Positions 34,582 through 42,435 of a DNA stretch of 47,801 nucleotides are shown one piece after another; position 1 is the stretch's first letter, and every line of letters starts with the position of its first letter. The stretch comes from Thermodesulfobacteriota bacterium (GTDB lineage Bacteria; Desulfobacterota; BSN033; UBA1163). Location: contig JASEHH010000015.1 of assembly GCA_030017685.1 (NCBI GenBank), positions 1 through 47,801 on the forward strand. Reading direction: 5' to 3'. The notes below the pieces were generated by a model. The model did not search any database, had not been told where the DNA came from, and saw only the letters and a program-made list of their open reading frames with translations. The translations under genes and the position numbers were made by a program.

Positions 34582-34788
34582 CTAATGTAGTGTCTCAATA
34601 ATGGCTACCTCTAAAAATGTCATTCCTGCGAAAGCAGGAATCCATAAGTTTTTAACATTACTGGACTCCCGCCTTCGCGGGAGTGACAAATTGGGAATTA
34701 TTAGAGGTTCCCTTCAATGGGTTTCGTTCATGGTTCGACAAGCTCACCACGAACGGTATGTAAAGGAATTTCTGAGACACTACACTAA
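34582..34788. mobile_element. nested MITE-like element inside the liv operon
   Basis: Perfect 12-bp terminal inverted repeats TGTAGTGTCTCA (34586-34597) and TGAGACACTACA (34773-34784) are flanked by CTAA direct repeats. Inside are a second inverted pair ACCTCTAA/TTAGAGGT (34607-34614, 34701-34708), then a two-hairpin core 34619-34687 like that at 5037-5113. A further hairpin carries GGTTCGACAAGCTCACC (34733-34749). No protein is encoded. Confidence 0.7.
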
Positions 34789-34871
34789 TAAGATGTGTAG
34801 GGTAGAGGAGGCTTAAGCCTCTCCACCCTACATTTCTGTAAGTTTCCAACTTTAGTCACTTTAGACACTTG

Positions 34872-36050
34872 CTACTTCGTAATCTTGATCCATTCTGTAA
34901 GCCTTTCGATATTTCCATCGGGTTTAACTTTGCCGTAGAATACATGTTTGCCGCCCTGCCTGTCCTTCAGGCCGGCATAGGTGACGGGCAGGCCGATCCC
35001 CTGGAAATCCTTCATGGTTTCCATGGCTTTCACCCAGCTCTCCGTTGTCAAATTCCTTCCGGCTCTTCTCACGCCTTCGACAAAGGGCTCAGCAAAGGCC
35101 ATCCCTGCATAGTAGAAGACACCCCATCGCTCCTGAGGCGCAAATTTTTTATGCGCTTCACGGTACTTGACCATCAGAGGGTGATTCGAATCTGGAAGTT
35201 CGGCAAAATTAGAATTGATCATGCCGGTCCATAACCCCCTTGTAATGCCCATCATCAGGGCAGAGTCGGAAAGGGTGTTGCTGGTTGCCCATTGGGGTTT
35301 AAAGCCAATCTTAGCCGTTTCTGCCAAAATCAAAGCGGCATGGGTAGGCATAGTCCACATAATGACTGCCTCTGCTCCTGAATTTTTTAGTTTAAGAGCA
35401 TGGGTGCTGAGATCTCTGTCTGTCACCTCAGCTGAAACCTTTTCAACGAGTTTGATCTTATGTTTTAAAAGATACCTCTCTACTCCCATCACTCCCTGTT
35501 TTCCATAGTCATCGTTCTGATAGAACATGGCTATCTTTTTAAAACCCAGTTTTTCATAAAGATAACCCGTCAGGTTAAAAGCTTCATCATCGTAAAGGGG
35601 GTACATGGCAAATAGGTGTTTTTGAATAGGATGAATCCACTCATAAACTCCGGTAACTGGGCTGAACCAGGGGACCTTGTTTTCCATGAGGTAATCTCTC
35701 GCAGTCATTCCTGTGGCCACCCCTACACCTCCGACGACTGCGAAGACACCAATCTGTTCGACGAACTCCTTGGCAATGGCTTTTGTCTTGGCAGGCATGT
35801 AAGAGTCGTCGCGAAGGAAATATTTGAGTTTCCTTCCATGGATTCCCCCTTCTTCATTAATGATTTTCACCAAAAGATCCGTTCCCCGGGCGACAGCTCC
35901 CCAGGGAGCCGCAGGGCCGGTCTGGGGCCCCCACTGGCCGATGAGGATTTCAGTGTCCGTCACTCCACGAACTGCCTGAGCGGATGCCGGAGCAGAAATA
36001 AAAAATGTAAAAACCAACAGACCAACAAAAATCAAGTTCTTCTTTACCAT
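34872..36050 (-). CDS. livK: branched-chain-type ABC transporter substrate-binding protein LivK
   Basis: This 392-residue periplasmic protein has a signal peptide (KKNLIFVGLLVFTFFISAPASAQA) and the Peripla_BP_6 fold, opening VRGVTDTEILIGQWGPQTGPAAPWGA. GGVGVATGMTARDYL and FYQNDDYGKQGVMGVERYL are further family segments. A strong AAGGAGGAGG precedes the ATG at 36050. It lies between livH and livG. Family members with this opening bind varied acids, including aromatic ones in anaerobes, so branched-chain amino acids should not be assumed. It is clearly different from the receptor at 76-1374. Confidence 0.92.
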   Translation of the reverse strand: MVKKNLIFVGLLVFTFFISAPASAQAVRGVTDTEILIGQWGPQTGPAAPWGAVARGTDLLVKIINEEGGIHGRKLKYFLRDDSYMPAKTKAIAKEFVEQIGVFAVVGGVGVATGMTARDYLMENKVPWFSPVTGVYEWIHPIQKHLFAMYPLYDDEAFNLTGYLYEKLGFKKIAMFYQNDDYGKQGVMGVERYLLKHKIKLVEKVSAEVTDRDLSTHALKLKNSGAEAVIMWTMPTHAALILAETAKIGFKPQWATSNTLSDSALMMGITRGLWTGMINSNFAELPDSNHPLMVKYREAHKKFAPQERWGVFYYAGMAFAEPFVEGVRRAGRNLTTESWVKAMETMKDFQGIGLPVTYAGLKDRQGGKHVFYGKVKPDGNIERLTEWIKITK

Positions 36051-36061
36051 TTTCTCCTCCT

Positions 36062-36129
36062 CCTTTCTAAGGTTTCTAATGAATTACTCATAACTCAAAA
36101 CTCATAACTCACACCTCACACCTCTAAAC
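36062..36129. repeat. short tandem-like spacer (CATAACTCAAAACT words)
   Basis: Between livH and livK the plus strand repeats ACTCATAACTCAAAACTCATAAC and then ACACCTCACACC. It has the style of the other intergenic word repeats but without a returning arm. Confidence 0.45.
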
Positions 36130-37002
36130 TCACACCTTCTTCACATAATGTTTTGCCAGAAGTCCACTCGGCTTGATGCATAGCATCAATACAATGATAG
36201 CAAAGGCGACGACCGATTTGAAGGAAAGTGAAATGTATCCGCCGAAAAGGTTTTCAATCACTCCTAATAGGGCACCTCCGAGCGCCGCACCCGGCAGGCT
36301 TGTCATTCCTCCAAGAACCCCTGATGCAAAGCCTTTCAAGAGGGGATCCATCATCATGGGCGGATCGAGCACGCCCATGGCCGCAATGAGCATTCCGGCC
36401 ACAGCCCCCACCATGGAACTGAGCGCCCAGGTGAAGGAGAAGATCCACTTAGTCCGAATACCCATGACGCGGGCCGCCAACTGGTTCTGCTGGGTGGCTC
36501 TCATGGCAATGCCCAATTTCGTATATCGGAAAAAGAGGAAGAGAATAAGCATCAGGACCAGAGAGACAATAAGCGTCCAGAAATTGATCTTGCTGATGAA
36601 TAGACCATAAAAATTGTAGGCCTCTATATTGGAAACCGGAAAGGGAAGTGCCCTTTGATCCGGCCCCCATTTCCAGCCCACAAATCCCATCAGGACCATT
36701 TCAAATCCGAGGGTGATGATGATCAACCCCAGGACGGTCGGATCCTTTGCCTGCCTCAAGAAAGCGATTTCAAAGAAGATGGCGAGCAGAATGGCGAACA
36801 GAAGGGTTAGGGCCAGCGTATAGGGAAAGGGGACCTGATGCGTTTCGAGAAGGGTGAATGCGACAAACGTGCTGATCATGGCCATCTCACCCTGAGCGAA
36901 GTTAAGGACTTCGGAGGTCTTGTAAATGATGACCATGGCAATCGCGATCAGGGCATAGCAGGCACCCACCGCCAATCCACTCACAATCAGTTGACCAAAC
37001 AT
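36130..37002 (-). CDS. livH: branched-chain-type ABC transporter permease LivH
   Basis: This 290-residue membrane protein has eight or so hydrophobic segments and the LivH signature near the N-terminus (ALIAIAMVIIYKTSEVLNFAQGEMAM). FKSVVAFAIIVLMLCIKPSGL is at the C-terminus. CGGAG precedes the ATG at 37002. With LivM it forms the translocation channel for the ligand delivered by LivK. A 150-base AT-rich element separates it from livM upstream. Confidence 0.95.
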   Translation of the reverse strand: MFGQLIVSGLAVGACYALIAIAMVIIYKTSEVLNFAQGEMAMISTFVAFTLLETHQVPFPYTLALTLLFAILLAIFFEIAFLRQAKDPTVLGLIIITLGFEMVLMGFVGWKWGPDQRALPFPVSNIEAYNFYGLFISKINFWTLIVSLVLMLILFLFFRYTKLGIAMRATQQNQLAARVMGIRTKWIFSFTWALSSMVGAVAGMLIAAMGVLDPPMMMDPLLKGFASGVLGGMTSLPGAALGGALLGVIENLFGGYISLSFKSVVAFAIIVLMLCIKPSGLLAKHYVKKV

Positions 37003-37009
37003 AACTTAT

Positions 37010-37160
37010 CTCCGATAAGAATATCGAAATCCGAATATCGAAATCCGAAACAAATCCAAAATTCTAATTATCAAAATTCTAAACTTGTTTTCTGTTTGGA
37101 AAATTGGTCTTTTGTACATTCGTGCTTGTTTCGAATTTCGTGCTTCGAATTTCGGATTTA
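37010..37160. repeat. quasi-palindromic intergenic element (GAATATCGAAATCCG words)
   Basis: Between livM and livH, two tandem copies of ATATCGAAATCCGA, with AAATCCAAAATTCTAA, face TTTCGAATTTCGTGCTTCG and AATTTCGGATT on the right. The two arms can pair. There is no gene. Confidence 0.7.
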
Positions 37161-37163
37161 TTT

Positions 37164-38225
37164 TTAAAAGGGCCATGTCTTCCAGTAGCGTTTCGTCCGG
37201 ATCCAGAATCCGAATATCCCCAGGGGTTCGAAGAGAACAATCAGAATCATGATCAATCCATAGACGATGACGGCAATATTTGAAATCCCCGCTACGCTCA
37301 TGTATTTCTGTGAAAAAGTGACAAGCGCCGGTCCGATCAACGAGATGTCCTGGATCGCCTGAAGTTTGATGTCGAGATAGGTCATCAGGGTGGCTCCGGC
37401 AATGGAGCCCATGATGGATCCCAGTCCACCCACAACGACCATAGCGAGAAAGGTGATCGACATGATGAGGTGAAAACTTTCGGGATTGATGAAGCCGAGA
37501 ATAAAAGCGTAAAGCCCCCCTGCAACCCCTGTATAAAAGGCGCTCACTGCAAAGGCGAGGGTCTTATAATAGGTGAGATTGACTCCCATGGCCTCTGCCG
37601 CGATATCGCTATCCCGGATGGCGATGAAGGCCCTGCCCACCCTCGTCTTGATTAACTTCACCGCTCCGATCACCATTATCACAGCGATGATCATAATCAT
37701 ATAATAGAAGTGGATATCCTTCATCGGAGTTCCGAACAGATAGAGTTTGGGAGCCTGAAGGCCCATCCTTCCCCCGAAGAATTCCAAATGTTTAATCGTG
37801 GTGGTGACGGCCATGCCGAAGCCGAGGGTGGCGATGGCGAGGTAAGGTCCCTTGAGCCGGAGAGCAGGAAGTCCGAGAAGGAACCCGAAGATGGATGAGA
37901 TAAATCCTCCGAGCGGAAGGGCCAGATAGAAGGGGAGGCCTACGTTCAGAACGAAAATGACGGTAGTAAAGGCGCCAATGGCAAAAAATCCGGCATGGCC
38001 CATGGATATCTGGCCTGTAAATCCTACGAGGATGTTCAGACCGACGGCCACAATGGCATGAACCGTGATGAGGTTCACGATATAGACGGATAATCCTAAA
38101 AGGTGATATTTCATAACGAGCCAGGGCAGGATGGCGAGAAAGATGAGAAAGAGAATGGACCAGACAAGGATGGTGTTACTTTTAAAAAGTTCAATATCTT
38201 CGTAATAATTTCGCTTTATGTCCAT
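37164..38225 (-). CDS. livM: branched-chain-type ABC transporter permease LivM
   Basis: This 353-residue membrane protein is the second channel subunit. It has about ten hydrophobic segments and the LivM signature VGLNILVGFTGQISMGHAGFFAIGA near residue 60. LRLKGPYLAIATLGFG and GINLTY-like GVNLTYYKTLAF are further family segments. It is the first gene of the liv unit, about 87 bases from a near-consensus promoter. The ribosome site before the ATG at 38225 is weak (AGGCAAG). The C-terminal tail is short and basic. Confidence 0.95.
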   Translation of the reverse strand: MDIKRNYYEDIELFKSNTILVWSILFLIFLAILPWLVMKYHLLGLSVYIVNLITVHAIVAVGLNILVGFTGQISMGHAGFFAIGAFTTVIFVLNVGLPFYLALPLGGFISSIFGFLLGLPALRLKGPYLAIATLGFGMAVTTTIKHLEFFGGRMGLQAPKLYLFGTPMKDIHFYYMIMIIAVIMVIGAVKLIKTRVGRAFIAIRDSDIAAEAMGVNLTYYKTLAFAVSAFYTGVAGGLYAFILGFINPESFHLIMSITFLAMVVVGGLGSIMGSIAGATLMTYLDIKLQAIQDISLIGPALVTFSQKYMSVAGISNIAVIVYGLIMILIVLFEPLGIFGFWIRTKRYWKTWPF

Positions 38226-38311
38226 AGAGACTTGCCTGAGATTGCGTTTATGTGGAAGGTTGATGGGTACCCTTCGACTGGCTCAATGGCTCATTCATAA
38301 CGGCGATATGT

Positions 38312-38339
38312 ATTATATTCGTCAAATCTTTCTTGTCAA
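38312..38339 (-). promoter_or_regulatory. promoter of the liv operon
   Basis: On the minus strand TTGACA (38334-38339), a 16-base spacer and TATAAT (38312-38317), both perfect. The spacer ends in TGACGAA, the motif shared with two other control regions in this window. Confidence 0.8.
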
Positions 38340-38413
38340 TCTTTTTTTTGAGATAAAATTGATTGAATCGTACCCCCGGGTCTGTTAGAATTTGGGCGCT
38401 TCAATATAAAATA

Positions 38414-38431
38414 TTGTAATGGGTATTACAA
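38414..38431. promoter_or_regulatory. inverted repeat upstream of the small unknown gene
   Basis: TTGTAAT and ATTACAA, separated by four bases, lie 25 bases before the start at 38456. It could be an operator. Confidence 0.4.
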
Positions 38432-38455
38432 GCACGTTTCAAAAGGAGACCCATC

Positions 38456-38926
38456 TTGAGGATCTTTGATCTTTTTAGAGGAGGAGGGCAGGGAAGAGGG
38501 GGGAGGATTGAGCCTCCGGTCAATAAGGAGGAAAAGTCTTATGACCAGCTCATCGATGAGCTTATGGCATGGAATATTGAACACACCGATATTCTGGGGA
38601 TATTACGAAAGGAGATTGATGAAGAAAGGTTATTAAAGTGGTCCGATGCTCTGGAGAAAGGGATCAGAAAGAATCTCGATTCAAATTTCGGCAAGAGGGA
38701 GGACAATCCCTTTTTCCCTGTTTATATCGACCTTTATCAATTCGTTAGAGGCCTGAGAATAAAGTTGTTAGGAAACCCCGCGATGAAAAATGTAAAACCT
38801 TTGGAGAAATCGGACTCCCTTGTCGTTTGCATTATCTGTGGGATTCGGGCTTTACAGAAGGAGAAAGGGGCAAAACGGCTGGTTGACACTCTTCAATGGA
38901 TGATGATAGAAAGATATCTCGGGTAA
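38456..38926 (+). CDS. hypothetical protein, 156 residues
   Basis: I do not recognise this protein. It starts at a TTG (38456) with AGGAG eight bases upstream. The first 25 residues are Gly/Arg-rich (LFRGGGQGRGGRIEPP). The rest is predicted helical and charged (SYDQLIDELMAWNIEHTDILGILRKEIDEERLLKWSDALEKGIRKNL), ending with a Cys pair in VVCIICGIRALQ. No signal peptide or membrane segment is seen. It stands alone between the divergent liv promoter and tRNA-Val, with no operon partner. Codon use and length support a real gene. Confidence 0.7.
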   Translation: MRIFDLFRGGGQGRGGRIEPPVNKEEKSYDQLIDELMAWNIEHTDILGILRKEIDEERLLKWSDALEKGIRKNLDSNFGKREDNPFFPVYIDLYQFVRGLRIKLLGNPAMKNVKPLEKSDSLVVCIICGIRALQKEKGAKRLVDTLQWMMIERYLG

Positions 38927-38946
38927 AATTTTCTTTTGAATCATTA

Positions 38947-38974
38947 TTGACTTTTAAAGATAATCTAATAAAAT
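38947..38974 (+). promoter_or_regulatory. promoter of tRNA-Val
   Basis: TTGACT (38947-38952), a 16-base spacer and TAAAAT (38969-38974) end 10 bases before the tRNA. Confidence 0.6.
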
Positions 38975-38984
38975 AGAAAAAACA

Positions 38985-39059
38985 GGGCGCTTAGTTCAGG
39001 GGGAGAACGCCTGCTTCACACGCAGGAAGTCACTGGTTCAAATCCAGTAGCGCCCACCA
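38985..39059 (+). tRNA. tRNA-Val (anticodon CAC)
   Basis: The acceptor stem GGGCGCT pairs with AGCGCCC, followed by discriminator A and an encoded CCA. The anticodon stem CCTGC/GCAGG holds the loop TTCACAC, giving anticodon CAC. The T arm CTGGTTCAAATCCAG is complete. Confidence 0.97.
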
Positions 39060-39071
39060 TCTTTGGTGAAT

Positions 39072-39118
39072 AAAAAGGGGACAGGCTGTTTTTTAAAACA
39101 TTGCCTGTCCCCTTTTTT
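39072..39118. terminator. bidirectional terminator after tRNA-Val
   Basis: AAAAAGGGGACAGGC pairs with GCCTGTCCCCTTTTT across a 16-base AT-rich loop, with T-runs in both directions. It serves the tRNA and the converging ATPase gene that ends at 39129. Confidence 0.9.
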
Positions 39119-39128
39119 AGCCTCTTGC

Positions 39129-40361
39129 CTAAATGATGGAGAGGAAATGAACTGCGGGAGTGAGAATAATGTCCTTTGAGGTGTAAACGTTATTAAACCC
39201 TTCTGGCTTGCGCACACACTGTACCGCATACCTCGGTTTAAGCCGGTCAACAAAATATCGAAGGTTTGGGTCCACATCTCTTGCTGTCAACTTGGCTTCC
39301 ACCAAAGCATAGGGTTTCTGGCGATCCGTAATCAGGAAATCGACCTCCCTTTTCTCCCGGTCCCGAACATAATAAAGGGTGAAATCGCCGAACCCCCAAT
39401 CCGTCCAGGCATCACAGAGTTTATACAAATGAAGAGCAACCAGGTTTTCAAATCTTGCTCCGGGGTCTTCAATGGTTGAAAAGTCGAACAGGTAGACTTT
39501 CTCTTCCCTGCGAAGTGTTCGGGCCAGTCGTCCAGCATAGGGGCGAATTTTAAAGAGGAAATAGAGACGCTCAAGAGCCTCTATCCAGCCCTGGACAGTC
39601 ATGAAATTAACCCCCAGATCTTCTCTAAGGGCATTGATAGATAAAGGCGAACTGACCCGTTCCGGGAGAAGCATGGCTAACGTTTCGATAAGGCCAATCT
39701 CACGAATTCGGGTGAGGTCTCTCAAATCTTCCCGAATGACTGAGGTCTGATGAGAGCGACGCCATCGCCGAAGACGGGATTCAGTACCAGAAAAGAGAGG
39801 TTCAGGAAATCCTGTCAGGGTCTCCAAATCCCGAAGGCCTTCGCCGGCCCCAGCAGGGACTTGTCCGTCTTTGAGATTCTGCCAAAACTTTTCCGGGGGG
39901 AGAATCGTATTCCGGTCTTCCCGAAGCATTTCTCCCAGGGTGAACGGGTGTAGATGGTAAAGATGATACCTTCCCAGCAAGGAATCGCCTCCCCGCTGAT
40001 AGAGATCGAGCCGTCCACTGCCAGTAATCAGTATTTCGATATCTTTCCCCGTCGCATCATAGAGGCCCTTCAAAAATAGCTTCCACCTGGGGTACTTGTG
40101 AATTTCGTCCAGGCTGATGCGACACTTTCGCCGTGGAGGCAAAGCCGCGGTCCTTTTCCAAAAATCTTCAGGATTTTTGATAATGGCTTTTCGATGACTT
40201 TCAATGTCCCAATTAAAATAGAACGCTTCCATCCGAACCTCAGAAAGGAGATGCTTGGCCAGTGTTGTTTTACCCACCTGCCTGGGACCGGCAATGAAGG
40301 CCATTTGGGTCTCTTCAGCAAAAAATCGAGTGATTTCAGGAGCCAGATATCGCATAGGCAT
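39129..40361 (-). CDS. AAA ATPase with DUF4143 domain
   Basis: This 410-residue protein has an AAA_14 ATPase domain with Walker A GPRQVGKTT (residues 25-33), Walker B CRISLDEIHKYP and ITGSGRLDLY. It is followed by the C-terminal DUF4143 domain. Near the end, EVDFLITDRQKPYALVEAKL has the D-xn-E-x-K spacing of PD-(D/E)XK nuclease-like folds; whether it cuts DNA is unknown. Such proteins are common, often horizontally transferred, and of undefined function. No ribosome site lies before either Met (40361 or 40355), but a perfect consensus promoter and a 28-bp palindrome lie just upstream, with a leader of under 40 bases. It is a single-gene unit beside tRNA-Val. Confidence 0.9.
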   Translation of the reverse strand: MPMRYLAPEITRFFAEETQMAFIAGPRQVGKTTLAKHLLSEVRMEAFYFNWDIESHRKAIIKNPEDFWKRTAALPPRRKCRISLDEIHKYPRWKLFLKGLYDATGKDIEILITGSGRLDLYQRGGDSLLGRYHLYHLHPFTLGEMLREDRNTILPPEKFWQNLKDGQVPAGAGEGLRDLETLTGFPEPLFSGTESRLRRWRRSHQTSVIREDLRDLTRIREIGLIETLAMLLPERVSSPLSINALREDLGVNFMTVQGWIEALERLYFLFKIRPYAGRLARTLRREEKVYLFDFSTIEDPGARFENLVALHLYKLCDAWTDWGFGDFTLYYVRDREKREVDFLITDRQKPYALVEAKLTARDVDPNLRYFVDRLKPRYAVQCVRKPEGFNNVYTSKDIILTPAVHFLSII

Positions 40362-40374
40362 GATTTTTATATGA

Positions 40375-40402
40375 CTATAAAATTGTCATGACAATTTTAT
40401 AG
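40375..40402. promoter_or_regulatory. 28-bp perfect palindrome, candidate operator
   Basis: CTATAAAATTGTCA is followed directly by its exact reverse complement. It abuts the -10 box of the ATPase promoter and would cover the transcription start, so a repressor there would block expression. Confidence 0.65.
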
Positions 40403-40403
40403 G

Positions 40404-40432
40404 ATTATATAAAGCTGATTTAGACTTGTCAA
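40404..40432 (-). promoter_or_regulatory. perfect consensus promoter of the DUF4143 ATPase
   Basis: On the minus strand TTGACA (40427-40432), a 17-base spacer and TATAAT (40404-40409) match the sigma-70 consensus at all 12 positions. Confidence 0.85.
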
Positions 40433-40884
40433 GGAGTCAATATTTACCTGAAATGAAACTCCCCGTCCTTGCCCACTGCAGGCAGGGATTCCGGCTATCC
40501 TGCCATAAGCGGGACGGGATACGTTCCGGTCAGAACCTTCGATATTTTTAGATAAATTTATTGATACGTTCGACGGCGCCAAACCCCGATTTTTAAATCG
40601 GGGTAATGGTTCGACAAGCTCACCATCCCGAGCAGAGTCGAGGGAAAAGCGCCGCTCAGTATCAACCCTGAGCATACCCCGGGCTTCAGACCGGGGAGTC
40701 GAATGGGTTGATTTCAAATTGTTTCAATATGGTTCTTGATAATCCAAATTTTCCCTTGCTTTTCGTTGGCGAATGTTATATTTTTATTCTCGACAATTTT
40801 TGAAAATAGAATGTGGAAGGAAGAATGTGGTTTTTCAGTTACAACTCGCCACTTTCTACTTTCCACCTGCGAGAGCGAAGCGAT
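40433..40884. other. gene-free repeat-bearing region upstream of yebC
   Basis: This gap of about 450 bases has no plausible gene. It holds GC-rich hairpins (CCCCGTCCTTGCC... near 40458, and ACCCCGATTTTTAAATCGGGGT near 40583), the word ATGGTTCGACAAGCTCACCA at 40606-40625 shared with the liv-operon element, and a GTGGAAGGAAG / CTACTTTCCAC pair close to the yebC start. The yebC promoter is not clear. Confidence 0.6.
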
Positions 40885-41634
40885 ATGTCCGGACATTCGA
40901 AGTGGAGCACGATTAAGAGAAAGAAGGGCGCGGCAGATGCCAAGCGAGGGAAGCTCTTCACCAAGATCATCAAGGAGATTATGGTTGCCGCCCGTTTCGG
41001 GGGAGGGGATATCAATGCCAACCCGAGGCTCCGGACCGCCGTCCTCGCGGCAAAAGCCGAAAACATGCCGAAGGACAATATCGAAAGGGCGATCAAGAAA
41101 GGGACCGGGGAGCTGGAAGGAGTCCACTATGAAGATCTGACCTATGAGGGGTATGGGCCGGGTGGCGTGGCGATGATTTTAGAGGTTCTGACCGACAATA
41201 AGAACCGGACCGTGGCGGATGTGAGGCACGTCTTTTCCAAGCATAATGGAAACCTCGGCGAAACAGGTTGCGTTTCCTGGATGTTTGAAAAGAAGGGATT
41301 GATCGTCATCGATAAGAGCAATGCCAATGAGGACCGTCTGATTGAAGTGGCTCTGGATGCAGGCGCTCTCGATGTGAAGGATACAGATAAGGATTTTGAA
41401 TTGGTGGTTCCCCCCTCCAATTTTGAAGAGGTGAAAAAGGCGTTGGAAGACGCTGGTTTTAAATTCAACTATGCTGAAGTAACGCTGGTTCCCCAGAGCA
41501 CCATCCGTTTGACTGGAAAAGAAGCTGAGCAGATGCTTAAGCTGATGGAGGGACTTGAGGATTCTGATGATGTCCAGAAGGTTTATGCCAATTTTGATAT
41601 CACCGACGAAGAGATGGAACGCCTCAGTGCTTAG
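40885..41634 (+). CDS. yebC: YebC/PmpR family protein (TACO1-like)
   Basis: This 249-residue protein of the YebC/TACO1 family opens with the family signature [27 protein letters not shown]. It also has [30 protein letters not shown] and [17 protein letters not shown]. Family members act in translation (helping ribosomes through difficult sequences), and some act as transcription regulators. The start at 40885 is set by the signature, since the longer frame adds 24 unrelated residues. It is followed by a terminator and then ruvC, the usual neighbourhood in many bacteria. Confidence 0.96.
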   Translation: MSGHSKWSTIKRKKGAADAKRGKLFTKIIKEIMVAARFGGGDINANPRLRTAVLAAKAENMPKDNIERAIKKGTGELEGVHYEDLTYEGYGPGGVAMILEVLTDNKNRTVADVRHVFSKHNGNLGETGCVSWMFEKKGLIVIDKSNANEDRLIEVALDAGALDVKDTDKDFELVVPPSNFEEVKKALEDAGFKFNYAEVTLVPQSTIRLTGKEAEQMLKLMEGLEDSDDVQKVYANFDITDEEMERLSA

Positions 41635-41657
41635 AAGCCATTTTTTTGTTCTGTTGG

Positions 41658-41699
41658 AAAAGCCACCGTATCATCACAATAAAGATGGGTGGCTTTTTT
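41658..41699 (+). terminator. rho-independent terminator after yebC
   Basis: AAAAGCCACC pairs with GGTGGCTTTTTT. It lies just before the ruvC GTG start and shows that a longer ruvC frame through it is false. Confidence 0.85.
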
Positions 41700-41721
41700 C
41701 ACATCTGGAGAAGGTCTTCCC

Positions 41722-42207
41722 GTGAAGGCAATTGGAATCGATCCTGGTCTGGCCATGACAGGCTTTGGAGTGGTTGAGGCTCTTTCCCGTGGAGGGAATG
41801 CCTGCGATTGGGGAGCCATTCGGACGGAATCTGATTGTCCCATTTCCCTCCGTCTCAAAATCATCTATGATGGAATAAAAGAGTTGCTCGAAAAATGGAG
41901 GCCGGACCTTCTTGCCATGGAACAGGTCTTTGTGCTCAAACAATTTCCGAAGGCGGCCATTCAGTTAGGAGAGGTGAGAGGAGTGATCTTTCTCGCCGCC
42001 CAGGAAAAGGATATTCCCGTGGTCGAGGTGAGGCCCACGGAGGTGAAGAGTGCGTTGACCGGGAGCGGCCGGGCGGATAAGAAACAGATTGAGAGGGCAA
42101 TCCGGCAATTACTCAGGATTGAGGGATCCCTTGGGTCGAGCCATGCCGGCGATGCCCTCGCTTTAGCCCTGACCGGCCTTTCCCGAAGTAGAAACTTTAG
42201 ATGGTAA
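41722..42207 (+). CDS. ruvC: Holliday junction endonuclease RuvC
   Basis: This 161-residue nuclease resolves Holliday junctions with RuvAB during recombination repair. The four catalytic acids are in place: Asp in AIGIDPG, Glu in LAMEQVFV, and the two C-terminal acids in SHAGDALALAL. VEVRPTEVKSALTGSGRADKKQI is a further family segment. The start is the GTG at 41722, preceded by GGAGAAGG, since an upstream frame runs through the terminator. It is separated from ruvA by a 230-base repeat element rather than the usual tight spacing. Confidence 0.95.
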   Translation: MKAIGIDPGLAMTGFGVVEALSRGGNACDWGAIRTESDCPISLRLKIIYDGIKELLEKWRPDLLAMEQVFVLKQFPKAAIQLGEVRGVIFLAAQEKDIPVVEVRPTEVKSALTGSGRADKKQIERAIRQLLRIEGSLGSSHAGDALALALTGLSRSRNFRW

Positions 42208-42227
42208 ACTCTGCTTCTCGGAAGAGA

Positions 42228-42385
42228 AGCAGAGAAATAACAAATTCCAAGCACCAAATTCCAAATAAACACCAATGTTCAAAATTCAAATGTGATAAAC
42301 GAAAAAGTTTGGAATTTCGATATTCGAATTTGGGATTTGTTTGGGATTTGGGTATTGGGATTTGGAATTTTGTTAACAATATTCA
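42228..42385. repeat. quasi-palindromic intergenic element (AAATTCCAAG words) between ruvC and ruvA
   Basis: AACAAATTCCAAGCACC, AAATTCCAAATAAACACC and AAAATTCAAATG on the left face AGTTTGGAATTTCG, GGGATTTGTTTGGGATTTGGG and GGATTTGGAATTTTGTT on the right. The arms can pair over about 60 bases. There is no gene. Confidence 0.7.
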
Positions 42386-42435
42386 ATTAAATGGGTGTGT
42401 TGTAAAACCTTAAGGAGAGCCTAAGGGTAAAGAAG

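Noticed and set aside
41689-41721. N-terminal extension of ruvC
   Set aside because: It runs through the terminator after yebC; the GTG at 41722 has a ribosome site and gives the family start.
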